NCBI GenBank assembly: GCA_019614645.1
Contig: JABWDB010000014.1
Location: forward strand, 5,084,001-5,148,000
Reading direction: 5' to 3'
Length of the DNA stretch: 64,000 nt
Source of the DNA: Stratiolaelaps scimitus
Lineage: Eukaryota; Arthropoda; Arachnida; Mesostigmata; Laelapidae
The position numbers and the translations under genes are program-made. Below the pieces are notes generated by a model. That model did not search any database. It saw only the letters and a list, made by a program, of their open reading frames with translations, and was not told the origin of the DNA. Positions 1 to 11,950 of the stretch are shown here, piece after piece. Each line of letters begins with the position of its first letter. The first letter of the stretch is position 1.

Positions 1-871
1 ACAGTACAGTATTGATTTTCCAATGTGGGCAAGCTGCCCTCGAATTTCGTTGTGTTAGATCTGTCTACCCAGCGACTGCTCAACGATTTACTGCTGTCAT
101 CATCTGACGATTCAGGCTGAATAATAATAGATGGATTCAGAGATTGATTTTCGAGATTCTAACCGGTCGATCTCATACATACATATGCGAAACGATTTTT
201 CGATAACATTTATTTTCTTCCATTTAATCATTAATCTAATCTTGACATACAAAGACAGTGGTAATTTCAAAATACCTACCAAGCACAGTTTCATGTTCTG
301 TCCCACATGGGTAATCCGGCCCGAACTACTGCAATAAACCAGAGTCCGATCGATTCGAATGGGCGAATGTATGTATCTCCACGTAAATGGTCGCCGGGCC
401 ACGTTGCCTTCCCTTGACGTACGCATATCAGCCTCAGCATCAGGATTGCGGTTAAGTGCATTCCTAACATACATATTTGTTTCAAATGGTACACGGCTGT
501 TGATTGCGAACCGCCCGTACAAATCTCATCCTGTTAGCTAAAGTGAATGCTGTTGTTGCTCATCCAATTTCACGATGAAAAATTGACCGTCCAGGGGCTG
601 CTTCTGGTCTCCCATTGGCCGACCCGTGTCCTTAGGCCAACTTCGTTCGTCGACTGTTTCAGAGGCGATCGGTGTTCTTCATTATCAGAAAATCAATTTG
701 CAGCGACTCTCTGCCAACACTGACGATTGTGCAAACAAGGTCAATGCGATGTTGAAAAGAAGGAATCCGCGTTTTTCCTTCCTAAGTAAACCTCAAAGGA
801 TATCAATAATCTAGCTTTACCTGTAGAAGCGATATGGTACAGCAAAAGTACATAAGTTAACCTTTGCTAAA
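1..871. other. anonymous DNA, no gene seen
   Basis: Only short open frames overlapping on both strands are present, none with convincing protein composition or splice context. No repeat copy of the families found elsewhere in the window was recognised here. Confidence 0.5.
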
Positions 872-947
872 ATTGTACGAAACAAATATATATATATATA
901 TATATAAACATACACGTATATATATATATATATATACATGGTACAAT
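872..947. repeat. (TA)n tracts with short inverted flanks
   Basis: Two TA tracts separated by a short AACATACACG-like spacer. The outer flanks are ATTGTAC (872-878) and GTACAAT (941-947), exact reverse complements of seven bases. This is a small version of the TA-centred inverted repeats seen at 1.8 and 59.3 kb, but seven bases could be chance. Confidence 0.6.
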
Positions 948-950
948 GGG

Positions 951-1582
951 GTAACTATTACTTTCTCTAGAACAGATCTCGGTGTACCTTTTCTACCCGC
1001 TATCGGTAGTATCTCCAACGGATTTAAAGGCTACGTGAACGTCTTCCGATCATTGCTCGGTTTCCCGGAGCTTCTTGATCTGTTCGAATATTCTTCGGAT
1101 AATGAGACTGCCTGACGAAATCCAAGAAACCGCCAAGAACGATGAGCTGTGGAACTCAATCGCTGTGGGTTCCGAAGTCGTTCTGACACGAACTGAAGTC
1201 TGTTGATGTGGTATGGTATGGGGGGTTTGAAAGAAACTCTACGATTCCGCGAACGATTCCACTATCCGTTGCGCAAAGAGCATCTCTCTCCCCGAGGCCG
1301 TTGAAGCCCAGCAGTTGGTTGCATTCCTGGTTTATATTCTCGCCTCTTGTTCAAAGGTCCTGACTAAGCCTCACCGAGATCCTGAAAGTTGATTGGTTAG
1401 GCAATTAAGATGCTCGTAGGCCAGTCACCGTTAAAGGTTTGATACATCAACACATTAATCGACAAGGTACTATTGACTCGATCATGAATGGATGAGATTC
1501 GTTTACGGTCGAGCGAAAAAAATACTGCGAAGCCAGCGTTGACTATCGGTGCCCCGAATCTAAACGAATTACGCCGAACTAG
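951..1582 (+). pseudogene. decayed coding sequence of unknown origin
   Basis: Protein-like translation continues through three consecutive forward-frame blocks. The first runs to a TGA at 1113-1115 and contains GFPELLDLFEY. The second begins at 1117, carries in-frame TGA at 1204 and 1228, and stays open to TGA at 1390; it contains SLPEAVEAQQLVAFLVYILA. The third begins at 1391, has TAA at 1406 and TGA at 1493, and ends at TAG 1580-1582; it contains VTVKGLIHQHINRQG. That is about 210 codons broken by two frame changes and at least four internal stops, so it cannot encode a working protein. The hydrophobic helix followed by basic and acidic stretches looks like real ancestral coding sequence rather than chance, but I do not recognise the family. 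It could be a fossil host gene, a retroelement piece or an old virus-derived insertion; none is shown. No intact relative is visible in the window. Confidence 0.4.
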
Positions 1583-1731
1583 ATAAATAAATATAGCACA
1601 TGTATCGTATACTCATTCATCCGGGTACTATACCGCGGAACTATTGCTCTCATCTTGGCAATTGTGTCCATAAACAAAACGCAAGAATTAACGTTCTTCA
1701 ACTATTCCAGCGGTCGATATTTTCATTATGT

Positions 1732-1777
1732 AGTACCAACTGTAATCTCGTCACCTGATGTATCGCAAGCCTTGACA

Positions 1778-1810
<33 letters not shown>

Positions 1811-1848
1811 GGGCTTGCGATACATCAGATCACGAGATTACAGTTGTA

Positions 1849-1850
<2 letters not shown>
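1732..1850. repeat. long inverted repeat centred on (TA)n
   Basis: The left arm (1732-1771) and right arm (1811-1850) are about 40 bp each and are reverse complements except for one single-base indel and two substitutions. The 39-base centre is almost entirely TA repeat. A transcript or single strand would fold into a long hairpin. The arm sequence was not seen elsewhere in the window, so this is not an obvious dispersed family. Confidence 0.9.

Positions 1851-1882
<32 letters not shown>
1851..1882. repeat. (TA)n microsatellite
   Basis: A second TA tract directly abuts the right arm of the preceding inverted repeat, giving the order arm, TA, arm, TA. Confidence 0.9.
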
Positions 1883-1887
<5 letters not shown>

Positions 1888-3940
1888 TTTACGAGTTTAA
1901 TTTTGGTAAAATTTAAAATGCGTGCGATAAACGGTATCCGTCGTCTCTCAGCTCTCGTGTCTGTTCGAACATCTATTATTCGCGGCCGATCGCTAAATAG
2001 TTTTCTGTCAAAGATTTGTCTCATATTGTAGCCGCCGCGTCCTCGACTACATCATCGTAGTAGTTCTTCTCTCTCCCTCTCTCTCTGTCTGTGAATTGGG
2101 ATAGGCCCTCTCGTCTCGTTATTAAAAGTCGATTCGGCTTAACACACAATTCTCGTCGTCCAAAGGGCGTGGTGTTGTTAAAAAAGGGCCGGCTCATCAT
2201 TAATACCCTTACGATGCCTCTTATCTGGCTTAAATTTCATGCAAATCAGCTAAGATTTCGCGCTCTCTTTTTTGGCACTCGTTGGCGTTATAAAATTATG
2301 ATGATACGATGAAGGTTTTTCCATCTTGCTGCTGCTTCCTTGTCTTCCTTTTGATAGGGTGCTTACTTCCTCCCGCGTCACCCTATTCCGATACGGCCCC
2401 GTCACTGACAATCGGCCACCACGTAGATCATCTGGGCTAAATGCATTTCAGTGCTGATGGGGTTGTTCATATTATCCATTACAAAATCATTATTAATATT
2501 AATATGTAGACGATTAATTCGCTGATTAATGATAGGCAGGGAGGAAAAGATAGCCGTTAAATATATATATACATATATATATATACCTGCACAGAAATTT
2601 ATATCGATCTGATTGTGGTGGTCGAGATCAAGTTGTGGTGTATTATAGCGCTCTATGCATCATATCTATTGTGCATACGCGAGCGTTCAATAGCAATGCC
2701 GCTTAGGCGTGTGAATTATGACTGCTTCGGCGTTCGGTTCATGGGGTGGTGAAGGATGCCGCGTAGATAAAACGCGCCACTAATATTGCACAAGATAAAT
2801 GGCCGTAATGCGAACGATGAACCATTTCAACGTGAGGTGACACTCGGGCTGTGTGGCCACTATAATATCATATATTTGGCTGCAAAACATCTTCGTCCCA
2901 TTCGTGAGCAATTAAGGTGACAGAACTTGTTTGCATGCTGAACAGCTCGGGAGCGTTCTCAAGCCATCAAGCAACGGTGTACTTCGCCGTTATAACCGTT
3001 GGAACTAATCATGTGGAAGGAACGTGCGGAAATGATACGATCCGTTCTGAGATTCGCGTGGTTGGTTCGCCCGGAATCAACTTTGTTGTGATTCGAAAGG
3101 TCGCTGCCTTCTCAGACAGAGGCGGCCAACGAAGCGCGGATGGTCAATCCTGTAAGAAGTGCTCTCCGAATCAATGACATCATACTTTCTTTGTACTCTG
3201 TGAGCATTGTGTACATTGAATTTCATTGGTGCTGTTTTGTGATTAATGCACGCATTTCTAGTATACACGGTATCCTATTGTCGGCCGAGCTGACATACCT
3301 CTTAGAAAGAAATTAACTATTCAAAGATTCGTTTATGCGCGATACAAAACGTATACAAAGTATGCAACGGAAAACTTGGAACATATTTTATTTGTAATTT
3401 GTGGCGTTTGCTCGATCGCCGGCTACCATTGTTGTTTCGAGAATGCCATTATATTAGGTATACGTCCCGAGACATTCTGATGTCAGCCATTGAAACAATT
3501 GAAGTAAGTAGTGCTGGCAGTTGATTATCCCTCGTTTGGCGATTGATAGCTACATGTGTAGGATTACTATTCGAGTTTCTTAACTACATGATCGATACTC
3601 GACGTTACGTCTATGCCATTTGGAGGGGAGAGTCTCTAAATAAGCATAAATATCAGACATTTTTGCATCGTCACCATATTTTCAGTACACGTTACTTGAA
3701 ATCACTGAACAATCATATAAAGCTACGTTGTCGTGCTACCATGGAGATGACTCATTGCTTAACATGGATCTGTTTACTATAGTTTAAATGGATTTGTTTG
3801 CTAAATCACAGCAATCATTAGCTTTCATTCGAGTTCGTCCGATATTGAAAATGTTCGTTGTCCGGAAAGCCATAAACGCTTCTGTCGATAGGTAAAACTT
3901 TAACGCCGCTCCACTCTCACTGTATAATCCATCTTCTTTT
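1883..3940. other. anonymous DNA with one small TA tract
   Basis: A TA tract lies at about 2561-2584. One plus-strand frame from an ATG at 2935 to a stop near 3177 is about 80 codons and looks mildly protein-like (for example TVYFAVITVG), but its length is within chance and it has no clear acceptor. Nothing else is supported. Confidence 0.45.
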
Positions 3941-3974
3941 TGCAGTTCCTTTAATAAATCAATAAAGCTTTACC
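3941..3974 (+). repeat. SINE family A, 3' end fragment
   Basis: The segment reads GCAGTTCCTTTAATAAATC followed by AATAAAGCTTTACC. It matches the 3' ends of the family A copies at 34.75 kb (minus) and 57.0 kb (plus). The tRNA-like head is absent or too diverged to see. Confidence 0.7.
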
Positions 3975-5137
3975 TTCTATCTAGATCTAACGACGTTATC
4001 CCAAAACTTCAGTCATAGCAACGAATCGCCTGAAGTCGTGAGACCGATCGCCCACCTTCGATAACACGTGGCCACTTGCTCATCTTCCAGATAGAAGTAA
4101 GTCGTTCCTCACTTTCATCACCTCATAGGCATCGTTCTGTCTCGGAGTCGGATGGAACAACGTCTGAAGTAGCAGAACAGGCCATTGTCACCATCATTTG
4201 CGGCCGTTCCTGATCCCGCCCGCTCTTCAACAGGCGTTAGCATATGTCCAGCTCATCCCTTGTGCCCATCAAAATTTCCGAACGTTGAAAAGGGTTGCCG
4301 CGGCCCGGTGTCGTTGCCCATGATAACCCACTCATGCTGAGGCAGGCGTTCTCCTCCTTCTACGCGAATCGCTCAGTGATTCTCGCTGCTCGCTGACTAC
4401 AGATTCATTGACTGATTGGCTGCGATGAGTTCATCCGCCACAGGATCGCGAGCGCGAACGGCCGACCGACCGACCGCGTATCTGACGTCGTCCGAACAGA
4501 CAGCGCCTGGCCGCGCGGTGCCGGCGGCTTCTGCAGGTGTTCGGACTGAAACCGTGTCGGCGGTAGTTGTGGCAAGCTTAAACAATTGGTCGTTTGGTGG
4601 AGCAGATTCTCAACTTTGCGGCCTTCCGGCCGCAGCGGCGGCGGCGACGATGACGACTTTCTGAGCTCGGCAGTCCGACAAACACCTACGTCCTTCGTGT
4701 AGAGCTGCCGCGTCGAAAATGCTCACTCGCATCTTCCTGCAAGCGGTCGCGCGCGCGCTGGACCGCGTGCAAATGTCGTCACATCATAATCGCTCCCGTC
4801 AGGTACACACACTCACATTGTACAGCCGCAGTCGGACCGCATACACGGCGGTGGTGGTGGTGGCGGCGACGGGTCCCCGATGCAGCGTCGTCCGCCAGAC
4901 GACTCTAGTGCAATGGCATTACATTCATACGAATAGCATAGCCAGACGCGGGCATTATAGTGACCGCTCTCCTTCTTGATTTTCTATCGCATTTGTTCTT
5001 CTTCTTCTTTTTCTTCATTATCATCATCTTTATCTTCTTTATTCCCCTACCCTTTATTCCAATCCCCGTCCTCCTGCCCTCTCTCTCTTTCTCTCTCCGA
5101 ATTTCTCTTTATCGTCCTTCTAAATCCGACACTTTAG
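3975..5137. other. GC- and CpG-rich patch, then pyrimidine-rich stretch
   Basis: From about 4380 to 4960 the sequence is rich in CG dinucleotides, including a CGCGCGCG run near 4748, and reads open on both strands (82 and 62 codons). Around 4980-5110 it becomes strongly pyrimidine-rich. This could be a promoter or first-exon area, followed by the polypyrimidine tract of an acceptor near 5137, but no start or product is identified. Confidence 0.35.
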
Positions 5138-5284
5138 CAAATCGTGAGCATCATGCCTGTCAGCCGCAGCGTCCGCATGGCTGCTGGGGCGGCCACTGAA
5201 GCGCTCGGTGGCGATGAAGCTTTTGACGACGGAGGCGACGACCCAGCGATGACAGGCGGAGCGGCGGCCTTTGACGATATCGAG
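5138..5284 (+). CDS. candidate internal exon, acidic low-complexity
   Basis: A long pyrimidine tract (about 4980-5125) leads to an AG at 5136-5137. The following 147 bases are open in one frame, exactly 49 codons, and end at GAG followed by GTGGGT, a fair donor site. The predicted peptide includes an ATG at 5153 and an acidic, Gly/Ala/Asp-rich segment such as GGDEAFDDGGDDPAMTGG, typical of disordered eukaryotic regions. The minus strand is also open here, so strand is not certain. No domain is recognised and no joining exon could be assigned. The exon call is inference from splice-like signals and composition. Confidence 0.3.
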
Positions 5285-5348
5285 GTGGGTAGCTGGCAGG
5301 ACACGCAGATTGGGGACGCTCGTGAACGAAGAACGAGTTAGCGGACAG

Positions 5349-5354
5349 ATATAT

Positions 5355-5420
<66 letters not shown>
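5349..5420. repeat. compound (TA)n-(GA)n microsatellite
   Basis: About 36 bases of TA repeat run straight into about 34 bases of GA repeat. Open frames crossing it on both strands are repeat translations, not genes. Confidence 0.95.
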
Positions 5421-5422
<2 letters not shown>

Positions 5423-6319
5423 CAGAGGCACTGGCAGCGAGTTACCTCTGAAATTTCCTCGCTATCTATCTTTGCGTTTCTTCCTTCTGGCGCTCGTCCA
5501 CCCACCGCAAAACGAGCATCCCACGGGCGATCCTGTCGCGTTTCAACAATGACGCGATTGAAACGCGGTTCTATCTGCCGTGCGCAGCTACTCGCAGCCG
5601 AACGCGGCGAACCGTTGATTTTATGAACACAGATCATAAAAGTCGCCGAAAAGCGCTCGGCTATAAAATTTACTGACCACTAATGGCGCGCAGGGCCGCT
5701 CATCACCGGATAGCTGCGGGATGAGTCTCGTTGCGTTGCCGTAGCGGTCATCATTCGCTCTCGCTCGCTCTCTCTGTCCGTCTCTCTCTCTCGAGATCTG
5801 CTTCTGCCGATCTGAGTTTCTTCGTCATCCGGCAGGACATCGATCCACTCATGAGATACACGGCCGCGCGTGCTGCAGCATGAACTCTGGAAAAATTTAT
5901 CGACGACATTATTATTATTGTTAACGAAATTGACCGGTCAGCGCCAAGACGATTCCGTTCATAGGCCTATTTGTGGAAGGCTTATTGCGTTGTCGTTGTT
6001 CACTTCTCATGCAAAACTGCAATAACGCTGATAGGCACGACCCGTGTCAATCGCAAATACATCAGTCTGTTCATCATCAACAATGTCAGCAGCAACAATA
6101 CTACGATAATCTTCATTTCTTCTTCAGTGGGGTTTTCGAAGGGTTTCGATAGCAAAAAAAGGGGGTAATTTCAAATCGACCTCGCCGATTCATCATTGTT
6201 GTTCGTGTGGTGGCCTCAGCTTGTATCAGACAGGTGGGCACACGGTGGCGTCAAGTGGACGTGCCCATCGATTGACGATAATAAGGTTTGGTGAAGACTG
6301 AAGACTCAGCTAGTATAAC

Positions 6320-6356
<37 letters not shown>

Positions 6357-9300
6357 TAATAGATTGTCATGCTCACAGGAGCAAATCTATCAGGGATTCA
6401 ACGACGTTCGATGACCATTCGTCTATTAGTGCCTATCTTCAAATAACGATATAGAAAATAGCCGATCCTTGATGTCGTTAATCTAAATTGCATTAGGTTG
6501 CGTAGCGCACTTCCGAACGGGTCAACGTTGTCTACGTTGTGCGCTAGAAATGCAGCTTTTTTCTCCGCCATTATCGTCGTGCGCGTATAGAGATAACAGT
6601 GTTCAAAGTTGAAAGATTCTAAAGAATATAACGGGGTCCACCAGCACCGCAGTTGTGACGAGTCGCAATCGAAGAAATATCGAAAATATACGCAGTATTG
6701 TATAATCGAAATTAAATAACATCTGGTTACGTCTAGAAGTCATTCACTGTCTGTATTTTTACGATCAAGACAGATCGGTGATTTGAGAGACAACGCGGAT
6801 GGTGAATGATTTAAGCAACACAATAAATACCGAAGCTCCACAATGAGACTCCTAGAGGCAATGGTGGCCACGTACAGTGTATCACCTACACATGGGCCGA
6901 CTGCTCTCATTCTATTGTATAATATATGTCAACAGCAATCGTTTGGATTGCACACCAGCCTTCCGCCATCTATGATTGAGATTCTCGCCTTGATTTGAAT
7001 ATCAACCGGTTCGGAGTGTATTCGGGGCAGGTTTGCGGACGCTGGTGTGATCACTTTGTGCTGTGATTGAATGAGCCAGACCGAGCGTGATTCGGTGAAG
7101 TCAGTGAATTTTCCCTAAGTAAGTACCAGGCTTGACAGACACTAGATTGCACGACGAGACAGGGAACATCTTTTGCATGCCAATGAACCAGCAGCAGCTG
7201 CAGCAGCTATTGTCCGTCGTGCGACGATCGCTCAGGTCCCGTAGAACATACGTTATCACTGCTTTAGGTCCGCTTCGTCTATCCGGTAAAAGTGGTGACG
7301 CTGCTGCTGGCTAAACATCAGCAGTGGTCGATGGACGATGCTCGTACACTCGTAGCAATCGAGATCTCGGGCAATAGGGCAAAATAATCGTGCCGAATAA
7401 AACAAAACTAGCGATGGTATAGTCCACCATAGCGGCTAGACAGTCGCTTGGACAGCGTCTGGCTGTCCGGCAGGCTTTTGCCTTGGCTATTGTTGCATAT
7501 TGCGGACACAGCGACGTTGCCCGTGAGAACGGCACAGGCGACCTCGCAGTCGGCCCAGCACAAATGGGTTAACCGCAGAAAAAGGGCAGGGAGACGGCTG
7601 CACCGTTTAAAGGAAATCTCCCTGTTGCCTACGAGCGGCAAATAACAGCCTCTCAAGCAGAAATCCATAGGACAACGGCAGTGAACGCTATTGCTGCTGC
7701 TGCGGCTGCTGTTGGCCGTGGTGGTGGTAGTTGTTCCCCCAAATTAAATCGCTCTCATCTTTCTTGTGCAGCAACAGTACGGAGCGTTCCACGGGCAGGA
7801 TCGCTGCTGTCACACGATGCTCTACGCCCTCGCCTTGACTCGTCCCGCCGATCCGATCCAGCCCAATCGAGCCGCCGACGTCGCTTTAAATGACTCACAC
7901 ACACACACACACGTAAACCAACACTCCACGAGCAGCAGCAGCAGCAGCTCGCCTGCCTCCGGCATCTCAAACAGTAAACAAAAGCAAGCCGGGCTGATTA
8001 TCACTGAGTTCTGTGTGTCGACTTTGGATGCTCCGGCGACGGCGGTTCACTGACTGCCACTCGACGCGCCGCTAAGCTGCTGCTGCTGCCGCCGCTGCGG
8101 CCGCTATCAAACTCTGAAAAGCAACTCGGGAATGCTGGGGGAACCGATTGACAAGAGAGAGAGAGAGAGACTAGAACTGGCGTGGTATCGGACAACAGCC
8201 CGGCAGAGCAGACATAGACATAGCACAGAGAAATCGGGCGCCGGCAAGCGCTAAAGGAACGAAATGACCTCGGGGGAGGGAGGCCCAATAGGACAAACGC
8301 GGTACCCGGACGATACCCGACGCGAACGAGCTCGAGAGTGAGCCAATATACAGCTGGATGGCAGCCGGCCCGAAGCTCAAACTGCTCAAAGCGTCGATCG
8401 TGACGTTTACGTTTCCACACAAGAGTGGGGAACCATTGTACATAAACAACAGAGCTAATTTATTTATACTCATAGAATTAAATGGCTGACTATTTACATT
8501 TAGAATCACAGTATGATCACAGGCTATGAAGCTGGAGTTTGTCGTCGACGATGGTAAGATAGCCCGCTCCATCGTGGCGCAGGACTTACCACTCTGCGCT
8601 GCCTTACACTGCACGGGCAATGGCGATCGTGGTTTGATGGCCGCCGCTTTCAACCGAGGGCGCTTCTCTTGGGCGTCACATAAGAAAGCTTTCGGGGATT
8701 ATATGTTTCAACAATGTGTTACAATGTTACTAATTCCACATGTCTTCGAGTGGGAGACGACGTTGTGTAAAAGCACATCTGACAGCTTTTGTAGCAACTA
8801 GGATAGGAATGATTTGTTTTTGAGGTGACCAGAACCTATTTTGTGTCTGTGAGGAACGGTGCTGCCGATTGGCTGCTTTCAAGCGTCGGATTACTCAGAG
8901 TTCGACCTGCAAACATAGCAAACAGTATCATTGACATGTTCGTTAGTGGCAGTATGCAATATATATATATACATATATAGTGGTGAACGTGTCTAAAACC
9001 AGCAACAAGCTTTGTTCGCATAGCTTGACTAAGTTTTTGCTTTCAGACACCTCATGCAATGGGAGTATAAATACGAGTAATTATCACACTCGTTCTCTTA
9101 GGCATGAATTTTGGACAGAATCCAACGGAACGATTAATCTAATAAGTACTTAAAAAATTGATTGCTATAAATATTCGATTGTCCTTCCGCTATTGATTTA
9201 TGTGAACTAAAATATGCTTGCTATTAGAAACCAATGTAATAATATTAATAATAATCCTAATAATCAAAAAATGGTAATGACAATAATAACAGCACCCTCC

Positions 9301-9440
9301 TCGACTCACTCAAACCGAAAAACAAATTACGACCGTATCCTATTTAGTTGATTGTACAATTCTTCATCCGAATATCTCGCAGCTTTGCTAATACATATCA
9401 TACATAATTATGTTTCTGTGTGCGGACATGTCTGCGGCTG
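5421..9440. other. anonymous DNA with simple repeats and a GC-rich patch
   Basis: It contains a TA tract at 6322-6353, a CA tract at 7896-7912, short CAG/CTG runs at about 7191-7210, 7930-7950 and 8078-8096, a GA run near 8155-8170 and a GC-rich patch at about 7690-8110. Open frames of up to 160 codons near 8.2-8.65 kb overlap on both strands and carry no recognisable domain. A small TA tract lies near 8960. Confidence 0.45.
6322..6353. repeat. (TA)n microsatellite
   Basis: An uninterrupted TA tract of about 32 bases, with flanks ACATG and ATGCAT. Confidence 0.95.
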
Positions 9441-9471
<31 letters not shown>

Positions 9472-9483
9472 ATGTGTGTGTGT
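9441..9483. repeat. compound (TA)n-(TG)n microsatellite
   Basis: TA repeat to about 9467, passing into TG repeat to about 9483. It explains the Tyr-Ile and Cys-Val runs in overlapping open frames. Confidence 0.95.
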
Positions 9484-10749
9484 GGTATACATAGTGTATA
9501 CAATAAGAAAAAATACACCACAAAGCTGCAATCGAGTCGCGTGTCCTGCGTCAGACAGGACAAACTCACAGATACATAGACTTACGCCAGCCGGCCAAGG
9601 ATACCCCGGCATCATCGACCTGTTACTGTTTTACCCACATGTGTACATGCATAGAGAATATACGCTGTTCGTTGTTGTATATGCACAACAGTAACATATA
9701 TATATATATAAGTCTGTAAAATGATAGAGAGCGAGGAACCGAGAGAGAGAGATCACAGAGACTTGGACGAGAGATGGGCCTTAGCTGCCTCGCAGTGACT
9801 ATAGTTGTAGTTGTATAGTAGTAATGATAGCAGCGGCCGCGGTCGCCGTTGTTACATTACTGCGCCGCACGAGTCGAGAGTTCGCTCGGACGAATATCGA
9901 GCACAAAACGTGTGACAGTAATTATCCCGACCAATTAAGTTAATTGCCATTAGCCAGCCGACGAAAGGAAGCCACCACTAGTGTCAACATTAAAATCGTG
10001 TTATTTTTTTTACTCGTTCGCCGTCCAGATGATAAGTAACATGGCGGTCTATCCTGATCGGAGACAATCTTGCGCCTTTTCGTCCTTCGCTTCACTGGAT
10101 TTAGGAATATTACGGAATATTGTGACGACGTCGATCGATGACGATATTCGCGGCAAAGTTACAGTCGTATATGAGCAGCTGGATAATGATAATGGAATAG
10201 CGGTGTTCTGCGGTTTGCGGCCAGTCCCATGAGCGAATTCAGCCGTCGCAGGCAACACGCATGAAAGCGAGTAACTCGACGATCTGAAAACAGGATTTTG
10301 CCTTAAAGGCTGTGCAAGGCAGGACAGTCAGTTAGACAGTCAGAAAGAATGAGATAGAGAGAGAGAGCCGGCAAGAAACACACGGAAAATACGTCCGACA
10401 ACGCCGATCGCATGGGGGGTATCGATATTATTTCTTAAACGAAGTCGTGAGTGCCCAAAGGGCCGATTCATCTCCCGGCCGCCACCGGCGGCAGCCGTCG
10501 TCAGCCGCTAAGCGAGGACGCGCCGGCAGCGGTGATGGCGGCGTCAACGCGGGGAGGTGAAGTAGGATGTGCGCGCGTTTGTACGCGGCGACGGAATCTT
10601 CAGAAATGTTTCTCATTTTGCTCCGTATTCTCCTGGGAGATTTTTTTCCCGCTTGTTCTCTTGCCCCGTTTTACAAATGCGTACTTAATGCGAACTTGGA
10701 TAAATGAGTTTTGCATCCGCATTTGTCGAATAGATCATCCCGTATCTGT
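9484..10749. other. anonymous DNA, GC-rich patch near 10.45-10.6 kb
   Basis: There is a small TA tract near 9695-9710, a GA-rich stretch near 9725-9755 and a GC-rich patch at about 10445-10600. Both strands are open across the GC-rich patch, so neither frame is convincing. Confidence 0.45.
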
Positions 10750-10758
10750 CCGTGCGTA

Positions 10759-10789
<31 letters not shown>

Positions 10790-10796
10790 CGCACGG
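10750..10796. repeat. (TA)n tract with 9-bp inverted flanks
   Basis: CCGTGCGTA at 10750-10758 and TACGCACGG at 10788-10796 are exact reverse complements around a TA tract. This is the same layout as the long TA-centred inverted repeats, with shorter arms. Confidence 0.8.
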
Positions 10797-11040
10797 CGTG
10801 CCGTCCCTTGGGAACGTGTCAGTGTTAATAACTGAACGGCATCAGTGAAGTGGAAAGCACGATGAATAGCGGATTACGGTGGCGGCAATAAGGGATAGAC
10901 TCATTGGTAATGAGTGTCGCACGGATCACGGCATCGCATCGATTATGTCCACTGACCGCGATACCATCATGCGAAGTATGATGCCCACGGTATTGGCAAG
11001 GAAGCAGACTCTGCTTGATATACTCTACCCCCCCCCCTCG

Positions 11041-11081
11041 GTAAAATTGCAGCTCCTTCAATAAACTATTAAACCTTTACC
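11041..11081 (+). repeat. SINE family A, 3' end fragment
   Basis: The segment has AAAATTGCAGCTCCTTCAAT, then AAACTATTAAACCTTTACCT. It matches the family A 3' end. It starts right after a run of C at about 11029-11037, and no tRNA-like head is visible. Confidence 0.7.
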
Positions 11082-11948
11082 TCTGTTGCGGGTCCGGCGC
11101 AAGGTAACGATGCTTTGTTAAGATAAGCTTTGTTTTTTTAGTTTAAATTGAGAAAAATAGATCGGTACCAACGCGTAGGCCCGTGCGAAATTTGTCATCA
11201 GAAGGGGGACAAGCCTGAGAGAAACCTATACAAGCCAGTAACGGTGCTGACACTATCGACTAGCATCTTTCAATAAACTTGATGGTTACCCAACTACTAA
11301 TTTCGAAGCGAAATGTGCCAGCCCACAACATGAGCGTACCTCATTTCGCCGGGCAAAGACAATTGATTACTGGAATCAAGTGGTGACCACGATTCGATTA
11401 GCACATTTGAATGTGGCACATTAGCTCGATGTTTCTACAAGCGTCCACGGCCGACTGTCCATATCCTGTTGTTGGATCCTCATTGACGAGCTCTTTTTCA
11501 AGCTCAATTTAACGGACCACGATTGACGCTTCAGTGACAGCGAACCGACATCTCTCGAAGGTCGCGTGTCCCACGTAGTCAAAAGCTGGCAACGAGCGTA
11601 GAAATCACATCTGGATTCGGTCATCCGTTCTACTACGAAGAAGAGAACTATTCATTCATCCAATTGTCTCAAAGAGAACGAGGAGAGGGAGAGATATGCT
11701 AAAGTCATCTGATCTTGTTGTTGTTTGGGGCAACCGGTGGTGCCGGGTCGCGCAAGTGAGGACGAAGTGTCGTCGTATACGAAAGTGTGCCCGACCTGGC
11801 CCTGCCACCAGGCCCGGTCGCGACCTCAGTAGCCCTAGCAAAACTTCAATAGTTCGTCTCGAGGCAGTGAAGGCAATTTTCGCCCCTCAACGATTCTCGT
11901 CCCGCGTGAATCGTTGCTCATCGTCTTCGTAATGCGTACAAATGTACC

Positions 11949-11950
<2 letters not shown>

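Noticed and set aside
1117..1582. Reading the TGA codons of the decayed CDS as tryptophan (mitochondrial-type code)
   Set aside because: There is also a TAA stop and two frame changes, and no mitochondrial gene is recognisable, so ordinary decay is simpler.
8171..8653. 160-codon minus-strand frame
   Set aside because: A length near 160 codons is expected a few times by chance in this window; another minus-strand frame and a plus-strand frame overlap, and no domain is seen.
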